From NCBI RefSeq assembly GCF_019929225.1, contig NZ_JAHZPA010000008.1, positions 42,439 through 106,438 of the forward strand: a DNA stretch of 64,000 nt, written 5' to 3'. Below are positions 1-8,561 of the stretch, in pieces (the first letter of the stretch is position 1; each line of letters begins with the position of its first letter). The translations under genes and the position numbers were made by a program. Source of the DNA: Streptococcus sanguinis. Its GTDB lineage: Bacteria; Bacillota; Bacilli; Lactobacillales; Streptococcaceae. Under the pieces are notes generated by a model. The model saw nothing but the letters and a program-made list of their open reading frames with translations. It was not told the origin of the DNA and ran no database searches.

Positions 1-16
1 ATAGGCTTCCTTTCTT

Positions 17-1231
17 TTAATGCTTGCTGCGCAGTTTCTTTCTGAGAGTGTAGGCCAGATTGGAGAGGTGGTAAAGAGGATTGGTTGGCAAGTTAAACTC
101 ACCAGCAAATTCCTCAATGGTCGGATTGAACTTGGATTTAAAGCTGTAGAGACCGCCCTTGAGGTCGTTTTCGATGCCGCCCATATTTTGCCAATCTGTC
201 CCGCGCTCAAAAGCATGCTTGGCCGTTTCGTACCAAGTGATGATGGCAGGCTGGTAACGACGGTATTCCTCGTCCATGCCGGCATAGATATTTTCAGAGG
301 TCTTGCCGTATTCTAAGACTAAGGTGCCAGACAGGGGAACGACAGTAGCACCTTGGCTGATTTTGTCCTGTAGGAAGTCAATCTCTTCCTGGAGGCGTTT
401 CTGTTCTTGCTGGTTATTCTCAATCTTGCCGGGTTTGGTTTTCTCGGTAAATTTCTCTGCTTCCTTGAGTGCCTTAGTCAGCTGAGCCTGCAAGTCTTCC
501 AATCGTGCCTTTAGATCAATGCTGGATAAGGTGATGTAGGAGTGCTCAGGATAAGTATCCAAAAGTTTTTGGTAATAGTCTTTGCCACGCAGGTGGATAT
601 TTTTTCTATTTTCCGTTTTCTTCATCAAGGCTGAAAAGTCGTCCAGTAATTCTGCTCCGCCAAATTGGATTTGAATACCTTTGTTACGAGCTGTACGAAT
701 AGCCTGCCGAGTACTCTTAGAAAGCAGATCCTCGCTGAAATCTTCTTTATGAATATTTGCCTGCAAGCGAGGTTGGATTGTTTCGTCCAGAGACTCAGTC
801 CGCCCGACCCAGACAGCTCCTGCTTGCTGCAGTTCTTGAATCAGCTCAACTGTCTCTGCCTTGTCTTGCAATTCACCGCCCATTTTGCTTTCTGCCAGAA
901 AGAGGCTAGGATCAAACTTGACAAAGAGCGCTTTTTTCTCCTTGGCAAATTTCTTGAGCGACGCCAAAACAAAGGTCAGCAGCTCCTTGTCACTATAGTC
1001 CATGATGGGACCGCGCGGGATATAAAGCATGGTCATCCCCAAGGGCAGTGGTTTGATCAAGACACTGGCTGCAGCAACCAAGTGGTCGTCTTTATAGAAG
1101 CCCAAGCGTTCGTTTTCCCAGTTGTCCTTGATTTGAGCCCAGGCTGAACTCTGCAGAAGATTGGCCTGGGGATGAGCTGTGACAAAATCGTCGTGTTCCC
1201 GAGCTGAAATTCCAATTTTGTAACTAAACAT
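17..1231 (-). CDS. murN: MurN-type peptidoglycan branching aminoacyltransferase (FemAB family)
   Basis: A 404-residue FemX/FemAB-fold protein that would add an amino acid from aminoacyl-tRNA to the lysine side chain of lipid-linked peptidoglycan precursor, making the short interpeptide bridges typical of streptococci. Visible features are the N-terminal LLQSS.WA and IPRGPIMDY segments, the SKSTRQAIRTARNKG stretch near residue 175, a charged helical insert at about 240-300 that fits the tRNA-binding coiled-coil arm of Fem enzymes, and the C-terminal WQNMGGIENDLKGGLYSFKSKF block. I chose the ATG at 1231 over an upstream in-frame GTG because it overlaps the preceding stop (TAATG), a coupled start. 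AAAGGAAG just left of the stop (positions 4-14) looks like the ribosome site of a further minus-strand gene outside the window. Full-length resemblance is closer to MurN than MurM from memory; the paralogues cannot be separated with certainty here. Confidence 0.82.
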   Translation of the reverse strand: MFSYKIGISAREHDDFVTAHPQANLLQSSAWAQIKDNWENERLGFYKDDHLVAAASVLIKPLPLGMTMLYIPRGPIMDYSDKELLTFVLASLKKFAKEKKALFVKFDPSLFLAESKMGGELQDKAETVELIQELQQAGAVWVGRTESLDETIQPRLQANIHKEDFSEDLLSKSTRQAIRTARNKGIQIQFGGAELLDDFSALMKKTENRKNIHLRGKDYYQKLLDTYPEHSYITLSSIDLKARLEDLQAQLTKALKEAEKFTEKTKPGKIENNQQEQKRLQEEIDFLQDKISQGATVVPLSGTLVLEYGKTSENIYAGMDEEYRRYQPAIITWYETAKHAFERGTDWQNMGGIENDLKGGLYSFKSKFNPTIEEFAGEFNLPTNPLYHLSNLAYTLRKKLRSKH

Positions 1232-2040
1232 TATTTTAAAACCCACTCTCTAATAGCGTGTGCTACGCCGGATTCGTCGTTTGATTTGGTGATATACTTG
1301 GCGATTTTCTTGAGTTCTTCCTTGCCGTTTTCCATGACAACAGGAGAGCCGACGGCTTCCAGCATGGCGCGGTCATTTTCTTCATCACCGATAGCCATAG
1401 TCTGCTCCTTGCTTAAGCCAAGTTTTTCAGCCAGATGAAGGATAGCAGCCCCTTTATTGACAGTCTTTTTGACAATTTCCAGATAGAAAGGAGCTGATTT
1501 AACCAGTGTATATTTTTCAGCTAATTCCGGTGGCAGCTTAGCAATGGCCGCGTCCAAAATTTCCGGCTCATCAATAAACATGCACTTGACGATTTCTTTA
1601 TTGGCCATTTCCTCAGGTGTACGGTAGAAAATAGGCATGCTGACCAGATTGGACTCGTAAACAGTGTACTTGCCGATGTTACGATTGGCTGTATAAATGC
1701 CGTCCTTGGTGATGGCATGCATGTGGACACCTACTTTTCGCCCGAGCAGTTCGATATCCAGATAGTCGTCATAGGTCAGTGTTTCTTTGATTAATTCTTG
1801 ACCTGTAACAGTATCCTGTACCAGTCCGCCGTTGAAGGTAACGACATAGTTGTCTGGCTGATTAAGTTCTAGCTCCTCAAGAAGCTTTTGAACACCTGCA
1901 ATAGGACGGCCGGTTGCAATAACGATTTTGACACCAGCAGCCTTGGCATCCTGAATAGCGCTGAAGACTTCAGGAGTGATTTCTTTTTGGTTATTTAAAA
2001 GGGTGCCGTCAATATCAACGGCAACTAATTTAATAGACAT
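1231..2040 (-). CDS. Cof-type HAD-superfamily phosphatase
   Basis: A 269-residue Cof/YidA-class (cap type IIB) HAD hydrolase, cytoplasmic, probably dephosphorylating sugar phosphates or nucleotides such as FMN-related compounds. Motif I is VDIDGTLL with catalytic Asp9 and Asp11, motif II is the IATGRP segment near residue 43, and motif IV is GDEENDRAML near residue 218. Length is normal for the family. The ATG at 2040 has GGAGAA a few bases upstream and lies one base after the stop of the HD gene; its own stop overlaps the murN start. The three genes therefore form one minus-strand transcription unit. The substrate cannot be read from the sequence. Confidence 0.9.
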   Translation of the reverse strand: MSIKLVAVDIDGTLLNNQKEITPEVFSAIQDAKAAGVKIVIATGRPIAGVQKLLEELELNQPDNYVVTFNGGLVQDTVTGQELIKETLTYDDYLDIELLGRKVGVHMHAITKDGIYTANRNIGKYTVYESNLVSMPIFYRTPEEMANKEIVKCMFIDEPEILDAAIAKLPPELAEKYTLVKSAPFYLEIVKKTVNKGAAILHLAEKLGLSKEQTMAIGDEENDRAMLEAVGSPVVMENGKEELKKIAKYITKSNDESGVAHAIREWVLK

Positions 2041-2041
2041 G

Positions 2042-3343
2042 TTATTCTCCGTAGGTAAATTGGTCATTTTTGATATATTGCATAAAAGTCTGGTTTTTTT
2101 CGCTGAAAAGTCCGGTCTCTGCCAGCATTTCCTTGGGGAAGTAGAAGCGATTATCGCCCTGTCTGGTTCCAGCTAGCGAATGAACGATAGGAGACAGGCT
2201 GGACAGTTCTGCTAAGCTGCCATCTTTTTGTAGGATCTCAATCTGGGTCCGAGGTTTTTCAACGTCAGGCCGGTAGAAATCATAAGGCAAATCAAAATTA
2301 CGATGAATAGCAGTATAGTAATCAGGGTCAAAACCAACCTGTCCAACTAGGTCTCGCATGATATCCAAATGCGCTTCGTTTTCCTGAGAGAAGACGATAG
2401 ACTTAAAGACCTTGCGGTTGATAAAACGCTGAGCTAAGTCAGATAAAATCTTGTCTGGACTAGCCATCCAAACTTGGAAATAGGTATTCATAACACCATC
2501 ATCCAAGGCCAGATAATCCTGCAGGGTCACTCTGTTTTCAAAGAATGGAATGAGATTGGGCGATGACAGCGCAAAATAATCCTTCTGAGCCGGATAGAGA
2601 TATTTAGCACGCTTGAGCAGATTTTGCAGCAGAACTTCCATAGCTCGGCTAGCCGGGTGGAAATAGACCTGCATGTACATCTGGTAGCGGCTGACTACAT
2701 AGTCTTCTACCGCATGCATGCCATTGCGCTTAAAGGCGATACCGTTTTCTACAGGACAAATCACTCGTAAAATTCTAGTCAAGTCAAATTGCCCATAGGA
2801 AGCGCCAGTAAAGAAGGAATCTCGCAAGAGATAATCCATCCGGTCCACATCAATCTGGCTGGAAATCAGCTGGACCACCTGCTTATTGGGGTAGGTATGG
2901 TTGATGACGCTAGCCACCTTTTCTGGGAAATCCGGCGAAACCTGCACCAGAGCCTGATGAATCTCTGTCTCTGGACTGGTGATGATTTGCCGCGTAATGT
3001 CCTCGTGGTTAGTATCAAAGAGCCGCTCGAAGGTGTGTGAATAAGCTCCGTGTCCCAAGTCATGCAGGAGAGCAGCAGTCATAGTCAGCAGGCTTTCGTG
3101 GCTGTCCCAGTTGGCTTGGTATTTTTCATTGAAAATCTTGGTGATGCGCCGGGCAATCTCATAAGCTCCCAGACAATGCGAAAAACGGCTGTGCTCCCCG
3201 CCGTGGAAAGTATAGCCGGAGGTGCCCAGCTGTTTGATGCGGCGCAGCCGTTGAAATTCTTTGGTATTGATTAAATCATAAATAACCTGATGGTCCACAT
3301 GAACATAATTATGAACCGGGTCCCGAAATACTTTTTCAATCAT
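2042..3343 (-). CDS. HD-domain phosphohydrolase, YwfO/EF1143-like (probable dNTPase)
   Basis: A 433-residue HD-superfamily protein. The metal-binding H...HD...D set is visible as His56 (SRFSH), His94-Asp95 (LLHDLGH) and an Asp in SQIDVDRMDYL at about 165. Architecture and the opening RDPVHNY motif match the YwfO/EF1143 group, related to SAMHD1 and bacterial dGTPases, members of which hydrolyse dNTPs. Enzymatic activity here is inferred from the family. The ATG at 3343 has no Shine-Dalgarno sequence and sits six bases after an extended -10 (TGGTATAAT), so the mRNA is probably leaderless. First gene of the HD - Cof - murN unit. Confidence 0.87.
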   Translation of the reverse strand: MIEKVFRDPVHNYVHVDHQVIYDLINTKEFQRLRRIKQLGTSGYTFHGGEHSRFSHCLGAYEIARRITKIFNEKYQANWDSHESLLTMTAALLHDLGHGAYSHTFERLFDTNHEDITRQIITSPETEIHQALVQVSPDFPEKVASVINHTYPNKQVVQLISSQIDVDRMDYLLRDSFFTGASYGQFDLTRILRVICPVENGIAFKRNGMHAVEDYVVSRYQMYMQVYFHPASRAMEVLLQNLLKRAKYLYPAQKDYFALSSPNLIPFFENRVTLQDYLALDDGVMNTYFQVWMASPDKILSDLAQRFINRKVFKSIVFSQENEAHLDIMRDLVGQVGFDPDYYTAIHRNFDLPYDFYRPDVEKPRTQIEILQKDGSLAELSSLSPIVHSLAGTRQGDNRFYFPKEMLAETGLFSEKNQTFMQYIKNDQFTYGE

Positions 3344-3349
3344 ACTACC

Positions 3350-3358
3350 ATTATACCA
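3350..3358 (-). promoter_or_regulatory. Extended -10 promoter of the HD gene (leaderless)
   Basis: On the minus strand TGGTATAAT ends six bases before the start codon at 3343, so initiation at the usual seventh base would fall on the A of ATG. No good -35 hexamer is visible; the TGn extension probably compensates. Confidence 0.65.
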
Positions 3359-3458
3359 CAAATCATAGTAGGAAAAAAATCAAAGCTGCGACTGAAAGAA
3401 GAGCAATTTTGTCCTTTTTTTGATAAAATAGGGAAAGAAAAAGAGAAACGAGATAAAG

Positions 3459-3845
3459 ATGCAAATCAGAATAAAAAATCACATCCAGCTGGACGGGCAT
3501 ACCGAGCTAATTGATCAAATCTACGATACGGACTGGACGCAAAAAGGAAACTATCATTATCTGCTATACAAAAATGAAGAAGGAGAGAAAGTAGTTCTGA
3601 AGTTTCACGATAAAGAGTTGGTTATGACCCGCTTTTCTGAGCCTAAGTCCATCATGCGCTTCATCAGTCAAGGGCAGGCGCTGGTTGGCATCTATACACC
3701 TGTGGGCGTGCAGCAGTTTGTGACCGATACTCCTTTCTATAAGGTTGATTTGACCAAGCAGGTTCTGCAACTTCATTATCAGCTGAAAACTGTTGACGGA
3801 GAGCAGATTTTTGCCAGCTATGAGATGGAGATTAGCTGGGGTTAG
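3459..3845 (+). CDS. DUF1934 family protein (YwiB-like)
   Basis: A 128-residue cytoplasmic protein of the DUF1934/YwiB family, predicted small beta-barrel of calycin-like shape with unknown function. Alternating hydrophobic strands run the full length and there is no signal peptide or membrane segment. The start at 3459 follows a weak purine-rich site (GAGATAAAG) and a -10-like TGATAAAAT at 3421-3429. It is transcribed divergently from the HD gene and is followed by the promoter of the riboswitch-controlled ATPase. Nothing in its surroundings gives away a role. Confidence 0.8.
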   Translation: MQIRIKNHIQLDGHTELIDQIYDTDWTQKGNYHYLLYKNEEGEKVVLKFHDKELVMTRFSEPKSIMRFISQGQALVGIYTPVGVQQFVTDTPFYKVDLTKQVLQLHYQLKTVDGEQIFASYEMEISWG

Positions 3846-3889
3846 CTACTATTCTCCGAGAAAACTCTTGAAAATCATAATGTTTCCCC

Positions 3890-3917
3890 TTGCAAAAGCT
3901 TGAAAATTTGGTATAAT
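3890..3917 (+). promoter_or_regulatory. Promoter of the Mn2+ riboswitch/ATPase transcript
   Basis: TTGCAA at 3890-3895 and an extended -10 TGGTATAAT ending at 3917, separated by 16 bases, directly upstream of the riboswitch. Confidence 0.75.
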
Positions 3918-3923
3918 AGTTTC

Positions 3924-4003
3924 TAACTCAAGGGAGTAGCTAACGGAATAACCGTTACAAGGTCGTCAATACGAAAGAAATTTCCGGCCTTGTATGAAAT
4001 AGC
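3924..4003 (+). ncRNA. yybP-ykoY manganese riboswitch
   Basis: The transcript begins with the conserved yybP-ykoY blocks in the right order: AGGGAGTAGC (3931-3940, loop L1), a TAACGG/CCGTTA hairpin (3941-3956), CAAGGTCGTCAATACG (3958-3973, loop L3 region) pairing through CCGGCCTTG (3984-3992), then the closing segment. This class binds Mn2+, and members upstream of streptococcal PacL/MgtA-type ATPases have been described as switching on export when Mn2+ is high. It is followed directly by a terminator hairpin and then the ATPase gene, the classic transcriptional-switch layout. Confidence 0.88.
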
Positions 4004-4033
4004 GAGACTTGTTAATAAACAGGTCTCTTTTTT
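4004..4033 (+). terminator. Riboswitch expression-platform terminator
   Basis: Ten-base-pair stem (4004-4013 with 4018-4027), tetraloop AATA and a seven-T run. It should form when the aptamer is unliganded and be disrupted by closing of the riboswitch base stem. Confidence 0.85.
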
Positions 4034-4130
4034 GTTTCTGACTTTTTGGGTATGACTGATGTGGCTCGAGATGATGAGTCGTAGTGGTCAGAAAACTTCA
4101 GAAATAAAAGAGGCCAAGAGGAGGAATACA

Positions 4131-6827
4131 TTGTCAAAAGAACAAAAGCGCCAAGCTTTTTACACCCAGAGTCCTGAGGAAATTTTCAAAACTTTGGACG
4201 CTTCAGAGCAAGGTTTATCCAGTCAAGAAGCAGCCAAGCGTTTAGCTGATTATGGCCGCAATGAACTGGATGAAGGGGAGAAAAAATCTCTCTTGATGAA
4301 GTTTTTGGAGCAGTTCAAGGATTTGATGATTATCATCTTGTTGGTAGCAGCTGTCTTGTCTGTTGTCACATCAGGCGGCGAAGACATCGCAGATGCTTTA
4401 ATCATCTTAGCAGTCGTAATCATCAATGCCATCTTCGGTGTCTATCAGGAGGGCAAGGCTGAAGAAGCGATTGCAGCTCTCAAATCCATGTCCAGCCCGG
4501 CTGCGCGTGTCCTGCGTGATGGCCATGTCACAGAAGTAGATTCTAAAGAGTTGGTACCTGGCGATATCGTTAGACTGGAAGCCGGGGACGTTGTCCCAGC
4601 AGATATGCGACTTTTGGAAGCTAATTCACTGAAAATCGAAGAAGCGGCTCTGACTGGTGAGTCTGTTCCAGTTGAGAAAGATTTGACAGTTGAGGTGGCT
4701 GCAGATGCTGGTATTGGCGATCGTGTGAATATGGCCTTCCAAAACTCAAATGTGACCTATGGTCGTGGGGTTGGATTGGTTGTTAATACAGGGATGTATA
4801 CAGAAGTCGGCCACATCGCGGGTATGTTGCAGGATGCGGATGAAACAGACACACCGCTCAAGCAAAATCTTAATAGCCTGTCTAAGGTTCTGACCTATGC
4901 TATCTTGGTGATTGCTGCAGTGACTTTTGTAGTTGGTGTCTTCATTCAAGGTAAAAATCCACTGGATGAGCTGATGACTTCTGTAGCTTTGGCAGTTGCG
5001 GCTATTCCAGAAGGTCTGCCTGCTATCGTTACCATCGTGCTGGCTTTGGGAACTCAGGTTTTGGCTAAGCGGAATTCAATTGTCCGTAAGCTTCCAGCTG
5101 TTGAGACTTTGGGATCAACTGAGATTATCGCTTCAGATAAGACTGGTACCCTGACCATGAATAAGATGACGGTCGAAAAAGTCTTTTATGACGGAGTCCT
5201 GAATGAAGCTGGACAAGATATTGAACTTGGCTTGGAGCTACCTCTCTTACGTTCAGTTGTTTTGGCCAATGATACCAAGATTGACCAGGAAGGGAAGCTA
5301 ATTGGTGACCCAACAGAAACAGCCTTTATCCAATATGCTTTGGACAAGGGCTATGATGTGAAAGCCTTTTTAGAGAAATATCCTCGTGTAGCTGAGCTTC
5401 CCTTTGATTCAGACCGTAAGCTCATGTCTACTGTCCATCCATTGCCAGATGGGAAATTCCTTGTGGCAGTAAAGGGAGCACCAGATCAACTATTGAAACG
5501 CTGTGTTGCCCGTGATAAGGCTGGAGATGTTGCAGCGATTGATGACGCTACTTCACAGCTGATTAAGTCTAACAACTCAGACATGGCTCACCAAGCTCTG
5601 CGTGTGCTGGCTGGCGCCTACAAGATTATTGATGCAGTTCCGACTGACCTGACGTCTGAAAATCTGGAAAATGATTTAATCTTTACTGGTTTAATCGGTA
5701 TGATTGACCCAGAACGTGCAGAAGCTGCAGAAGCCGTTCGTGTAGCCAAGGAAGCAGGTATTCGTCCGATTATGATTACCGGTGACCATCAGGATACAGC
5801 AGAAGCTATCGCTAAGCGCTTGGGTATCATCGAAGAAGGAGATACTGAAGACCATGTCCTGACTGGTGCAGAGCTCAATGAGCTTTCTGATGCGGAATTC
5901 GAAAAGGTTGTTGGTCAATACTCTGTCTATGCACGGGTTTCTCCTGAGCATAAGGTACGGATCGTCAAAGCATGGCAAAACCAAGGCAAGGTCGTAGCCA
6001 TGACAGGTGATGGTGTCAATGATGCACCAGCTCTGAAGACTGCGGATATCGGTATCGGTATGGGCATTACTGGTACAGAAGTATCTAAGGGTGCCTCTGA
6101 CATGATTCTGGCAGATGATAACTTTGCGACCATCATTGTAGCCGTTGAAGAAGGACGTAAGGTCTTCTCTAATATTCAAAAGACCATCCAGTATCTCCTT
6201 TCAGCTAATACAGCTGAGGTGCTGACTATTTTCTTGGCAACCCTCTTTGGTTGGGATGTGTTGCAGCCAGTTCATCTGCTTTGGATTAACCTAGTAACGG
6301 ATACCTTCCCTGCCATCGCTCTAGGAGTTGAGCCTGCTGAGCCAGGTGTCATGAGTCATAAGCCTCGCGGCCGTAAGTCTAGCTTCTTCTCAGGTGGAGT
6401 GATGAGCTCTATCATCTATCAGGGTGTCCTGCAAGGGGCTTTGGTTCTGGCAGTTTATGGTTATGCTATCTCTAATCCCGTCCATGCCGGTGATATCAAG
6501 GCTATCCATGCGGACGCTCTGACAATGGCCTTTGCAACGCTTGGCCTCATCCAGCTCTTCCATGCTTATAATGTAAAATCTGTTTACCAGTCTATCTTTA
6601 CAGTTGGTCCATTCAAGTCTAAGACCTTTAACTGGTCTATTCTGGTTTCTTTCATCCTATTGATTTCAACTATTGTAATTGATCCACTGGAAAAGATTTT
6701 CCATGTAACCAAACTGGACTTGTCACAATGGACGGTTGTTTTGATTGGTAGCTTTGCCATGATTGTCATTGTTGAAATTGTTAAGTTCATCCAGCGTAAA
6801 TTAGGTATGGACAAAAACGCTATTTAA
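4131..6827 (+). CDS. mgtA: P-type (P2A) cation ATPase, PacL/MgtA-type Mn2+/Ca2+ exporter
   Basis: An 898-residue P2A (SERCA-like) ATPase of normal length. Seen in order: an N-terminal cation-ATPase domain (GLSSQEAAKRLADYGRN), LTGESVPVEK in the actuator domain, the M4 ion-site motif IPEGLPA, the phosphorylated Asp336 in DKTGTLTMNK, KGAPD in the nucleotide domain, MTGDGVNDAPAL, and the M6 segment NLVTDTFPA with its ion-binding Asp. The start is a TTG at 4131 preceded by AGGAGG with six bases spacing; the in-frame ATGs at 4059-4076 have no ribosome site. Placement behind a Mn2+ riboswitch indicates Mn2+ (and possibly Ca2+) efflux across the plasma membrane, as reported for the pneumococcal orthologue; the symbol mgtA follows that usage and does not mean Mg2+ import. 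Confidence 0.92.
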   Translation: MSKEQKRQAFYTQSPEEIFKTLDASEQGLSSQEAAKRLADYGRNELDEGEKKSLLMKFLEQFKDLMIIILLVAAVLSVVTSGGEDIADALIILAVVIINAIFGVYQEGKAEEAIAALKSMSSPAARVLRDGHVTEVDSKELVPGDIVRLEAGDVVPADMRLLEANSLKIEEAALTGESVPVEKDLTVEVAADAGIGDRVNMAFQNSNVTYGRGVGLVVNTGMYTEVGHIAGMLQDADETDTPLKQNLNSLSKVLTYAILVIAAVTFVVGVFIQGKNPLDELMTSVALAVAAIPEGLPAIVTIVLALGTQVLAKRNSIVRKLPAVETLGSTEIIASDKTGTLTMNKMTVEKVFYDGVLNEAGQDIELGLELPLLRSVVLANDTKIDQEGKLIGDPTETAFIQYALDKGYDVKAFLEKYPRVAELPFDSDRKLMSTVHPLPDGKFLVAVKGAPDQLLKRCVARDKAGDVAAIDDATSQLIKSNNSDMAHQALRVLAGAYKIIDAVPTDLTSENLENDLIFTGLIGMIDPERAEAAEAVRVAKEAGIRPIMITGDHQDTAEAIAKRLGIIEEGDTEDHVLTGAELNELSDAEFEKVVGQYSVYARVSPEHKVRIVKAWQNQGKVVAMTGDGVNDAPALKTADIGIGMGITGTEVSKGASDMILADDNFATIIVAVEEGRKVFSNIQKTIQYLLSANTAEVLTIFLATLFGWDVLQPVHLLWINLVTDTFPAIALGVEPAEPGVMSHKPRGRKSSFFSGGVMSSIIYQGVLQGALVLAVYGYAISNPVHAGDIKAIHADALTMAFATLGLIQLFHAYNVKSVYQSIFTVGPFKSKTFNWSILVSFILLISTIVIDPLEKIFHVTKLDLSQWTVVLIGSFAMIVIVEIVKFIQRKLGMDKNAI

Positions 6828-6831
6828 CAGC

Positions 6832-6857
6832 AAAAAGTCATCTGCGGATGGCTTTTT
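6832..6857 (+). terminator. Terminator after the P-type ATPase
   Basis: Hairpin with arms AAAAAGTCATC and GGATGGCTTTTTT around a TGC loop, just after the stop codon. Confidence 0.8.
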
Positions 6858-6915
6858 TGCGTACAAGGCGATATAATCAAATTCAAAGAAAGGAACTCGA
6901 AAGGACGGTGAAAGT

Positions 6916-7707
6916 ATGTATCAAAACTTACGAAAGAAGTTGGAAGAGGCTTCTCCTTTATATTATGAGGAAGAAATCTTATGGTTACTGGATCATATTG
7001 GTCATCCAGAAGCGACAATCCGTGATGAGTTAGTCTTTTCGTCCTTAGCAAGGGGACTTCAGACTGACCTGTTTTCAGCTGAACAGTTTCGTTTCTTGGC
7101 TCAAGAAGCAGTTAACAGACAAGGACTTTTTTACAAGAGTGATAAAAATGGTCAAGCTACCTTAACACGCTCCTTCACAGCTTTACTTTATGCCAATCTC
7201 TTAAACTGTGATGGTAATCCAAACTCTTCGTATTATCAGGCATTATCAGTGCAAGGAAGAAAATATTTACTAGATAAGGGGCTAACCTACCTGTCAGTAG
7301 AAAGAGACACAAGGGGTTACTCCAGGAAATACGGTTGGGTTCATGCCTTCGCTCATGGAGCAGACTTATTGACAGAAGTGGCTTGTCATCCGGACTTTCC
7401 CTCTAGTAGGATGCCAGAGGTTTTAGAGGTCATTCATCAAGTTTTTAAAAGAGTTTCAGTCCGTTTCGGAAATGATGAGGATTGGCGCTTAGCCCAGATG
7501 CTCTATCAAGCTGTCTTAAAGGAAAAACTGTCGCAGCGTGAACTTAGACTATGGCTTCAATCACAGAGTTTTCCATTGGAAAACAACCAAGACTTCATTT
7601 CTTTTTCCAATTTTCGCTCCTGCTTATTAGAAGTCTATGTGAAGTTGGACAGCAAAAAGCAGCTCTCAGATGAGCTGAGAGCTGCTATTCAACATTTCCA
7701 TTACTGA
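6916..7707 (+). CDS. DUF2785 family protein
   Basis: A 263-residue soluble, largely alpha-helical protein. The segment YGWVHAFAHGADLL near residue 140 is the hallmark of DUF2785, a family of unknown function found in Firmicutes; the rest is a run of HEAT-like amphipathic helices. TATAAT at 6872-6877 may be its -10. The ribosome site is weak. Its last seven bases overlap the end of the convergent metallophosphoesterase gene, and its 3' end contains the terminator hairpin of that opposing gene. Confidence 0.75.
   Translation: MYQNLRKKLEEASPLYYEEEILWLLDHIGHPEATIRDELVFSSLARGLQTDLFSAEQFRFLAQEAVNRQGLFYKSDKNGQATLTRSFTALLYANLLNCDGNPNSSYYQALSVQGRKYLLDKGLTYLSVERDTRGYSRKYGWVHAFAHGADLLTEVACHPDFPSSRMPEVLEVIHQVFKRVSVRFGNDEDWRLAQMLYQAVLKEKLSQRELRLWLQSQSFPLENNQDFISFSNFRSCLLEVYVKLDSKKQLSDELRAAIQHFHY
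7654..7686 (-). terminator. Terminator of the metallophosphoesterase gene inside the convergent CDS
   Basis: Perfect 11-bp inverted repeat (7658-7668 and 7676-7686) with a seven-base loop. On the minus strand it is followed by TTTTT (7654-7658), so it works as an intrinsic terminator for the leftward gene although it is coding sequence (residues 248-257) of the rightward gene. Confidence 0.78.
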
Positions 7708-8561
7708 ACTTCAATTACTGTTAAAGCATCTCGCAGTTCAGCTGCTAGGTGTTTTTTCTTATAGTCTCGGAATTCGACTAAATCTTTAACAGCATTATAA
7801 CGCTTGTGCAGGCGATACATCTGGGGAATCTTATACTGAGGAAAGTCATTAAAAAAATTCCGAGTCAGTTCCCATTCACGGATGTAGCCCAGAGGACGCA
7901 TATGGTAGCGGACACCTTCGATAACACGGCTTTGGTGGCGGTGATGGAGATGACCGAAAACAACCTCTTTCACCTTGTATTTGACAAAGAGCCGATGAAA
8001 AGCTTGGCTTCCTAGGAAGGCGTTGAAGCGCTGGAAATAGGGATGGTCGTATAGAAAGTCTTGATGAGGGACAAAATGCAGAGCAACAATAATGGGACCA
8101 TCTAAAGTCGCCAGCAGTTTTTCTAACTCTTGCAGTGTCTGAGCCGTAATACTGGGGTCGTCGAGTTGACGCTCCAATCTGCGGTCAAACCAGAAATTTG
8201 TCTTGGTTCTCAGATGCTCTTCTTTGCTTTTTTCTGGAACAAAGCTGTAGTCGTACCAGCCAGAAAAGCTGACGAGCGTGGTCTGGCCGAACTGTTGGAC
8301 CTGAAAATCATAGTTTGAAATTTCTTGCTCAGAAAGTCCCAGCATATCGTGGTTTCCCAGATTAAAAGAAAGGGGAATCTCTTGCTTCAAAGTTTCAATA
8401 AAGGGCAAACTGATCTTGGTCAGGTCGTTGGACAAATCCCCTGCGATGTGTAGGTGGTCAATACCTTCCTTTTTTAAAAGCTGGCGGAGTGCTTGCCGCT
8501 CAAAGTCTCCAAATTGATTGGAGTCCAGATGGAGGTCGCTCATAAATCCGATTCTTGTCAT
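7701..8561 (-). CDS. Metallophosphoesterase (TIGR03729-like)
   Basis: A 286-residue calcineurin-like phosphoesterase. All five metal-site motifs are visible: SDLHLD (Asp9, His11), GDLSND, GNHD, ALHFVPH and GHLHHR. It belongs to a Lactobacillales-restricted putative phosphatase group; the substrate is unknown. The start at 8561 lacks a clear Shine-Dalgarno site, and the nearest -10-like element (TATGCT) lies only eleven bases upstream, so a very short 5' leader is possible. It ends in a seven-base overlap with the convergent DUF2785 gene. Confidence 0.82.
   Translation of the reverse strand: MTRIGFMSDLHLDSNQFGDFERQALRQLLKKEGIDHLHIAGDLSNDLTKISLPFIETLKQEIPLSFNLGNHDMLGLSEQEISNYDFQVQQFGQTTLVSFSGWYDYSFVPEKSKEEHLRTKTNFWFDRRLERQLDDPSITAQTLQELEKLLATLDGPIIVALHFVPHQDFLYDHPYFQRFNAFLGSQAFHRLFVKYKVKEVVFGHLHHRHQSRVIEGVRYHMRPLGYIREWELTRNFFNDFPQYKIPQMYRLHKRYNAVKDLVEFRDYKKKHLAAELRDALTVIEVQ

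Noticed and set aside
4059..4130. Upstream ATG starts for the P-type ATPase
   Set aside because: They lie right after the riboswitch terminator without a ribosome site, and the added 24 residues are not family-like. TTG at 4131 has a perfect AGGAGG.
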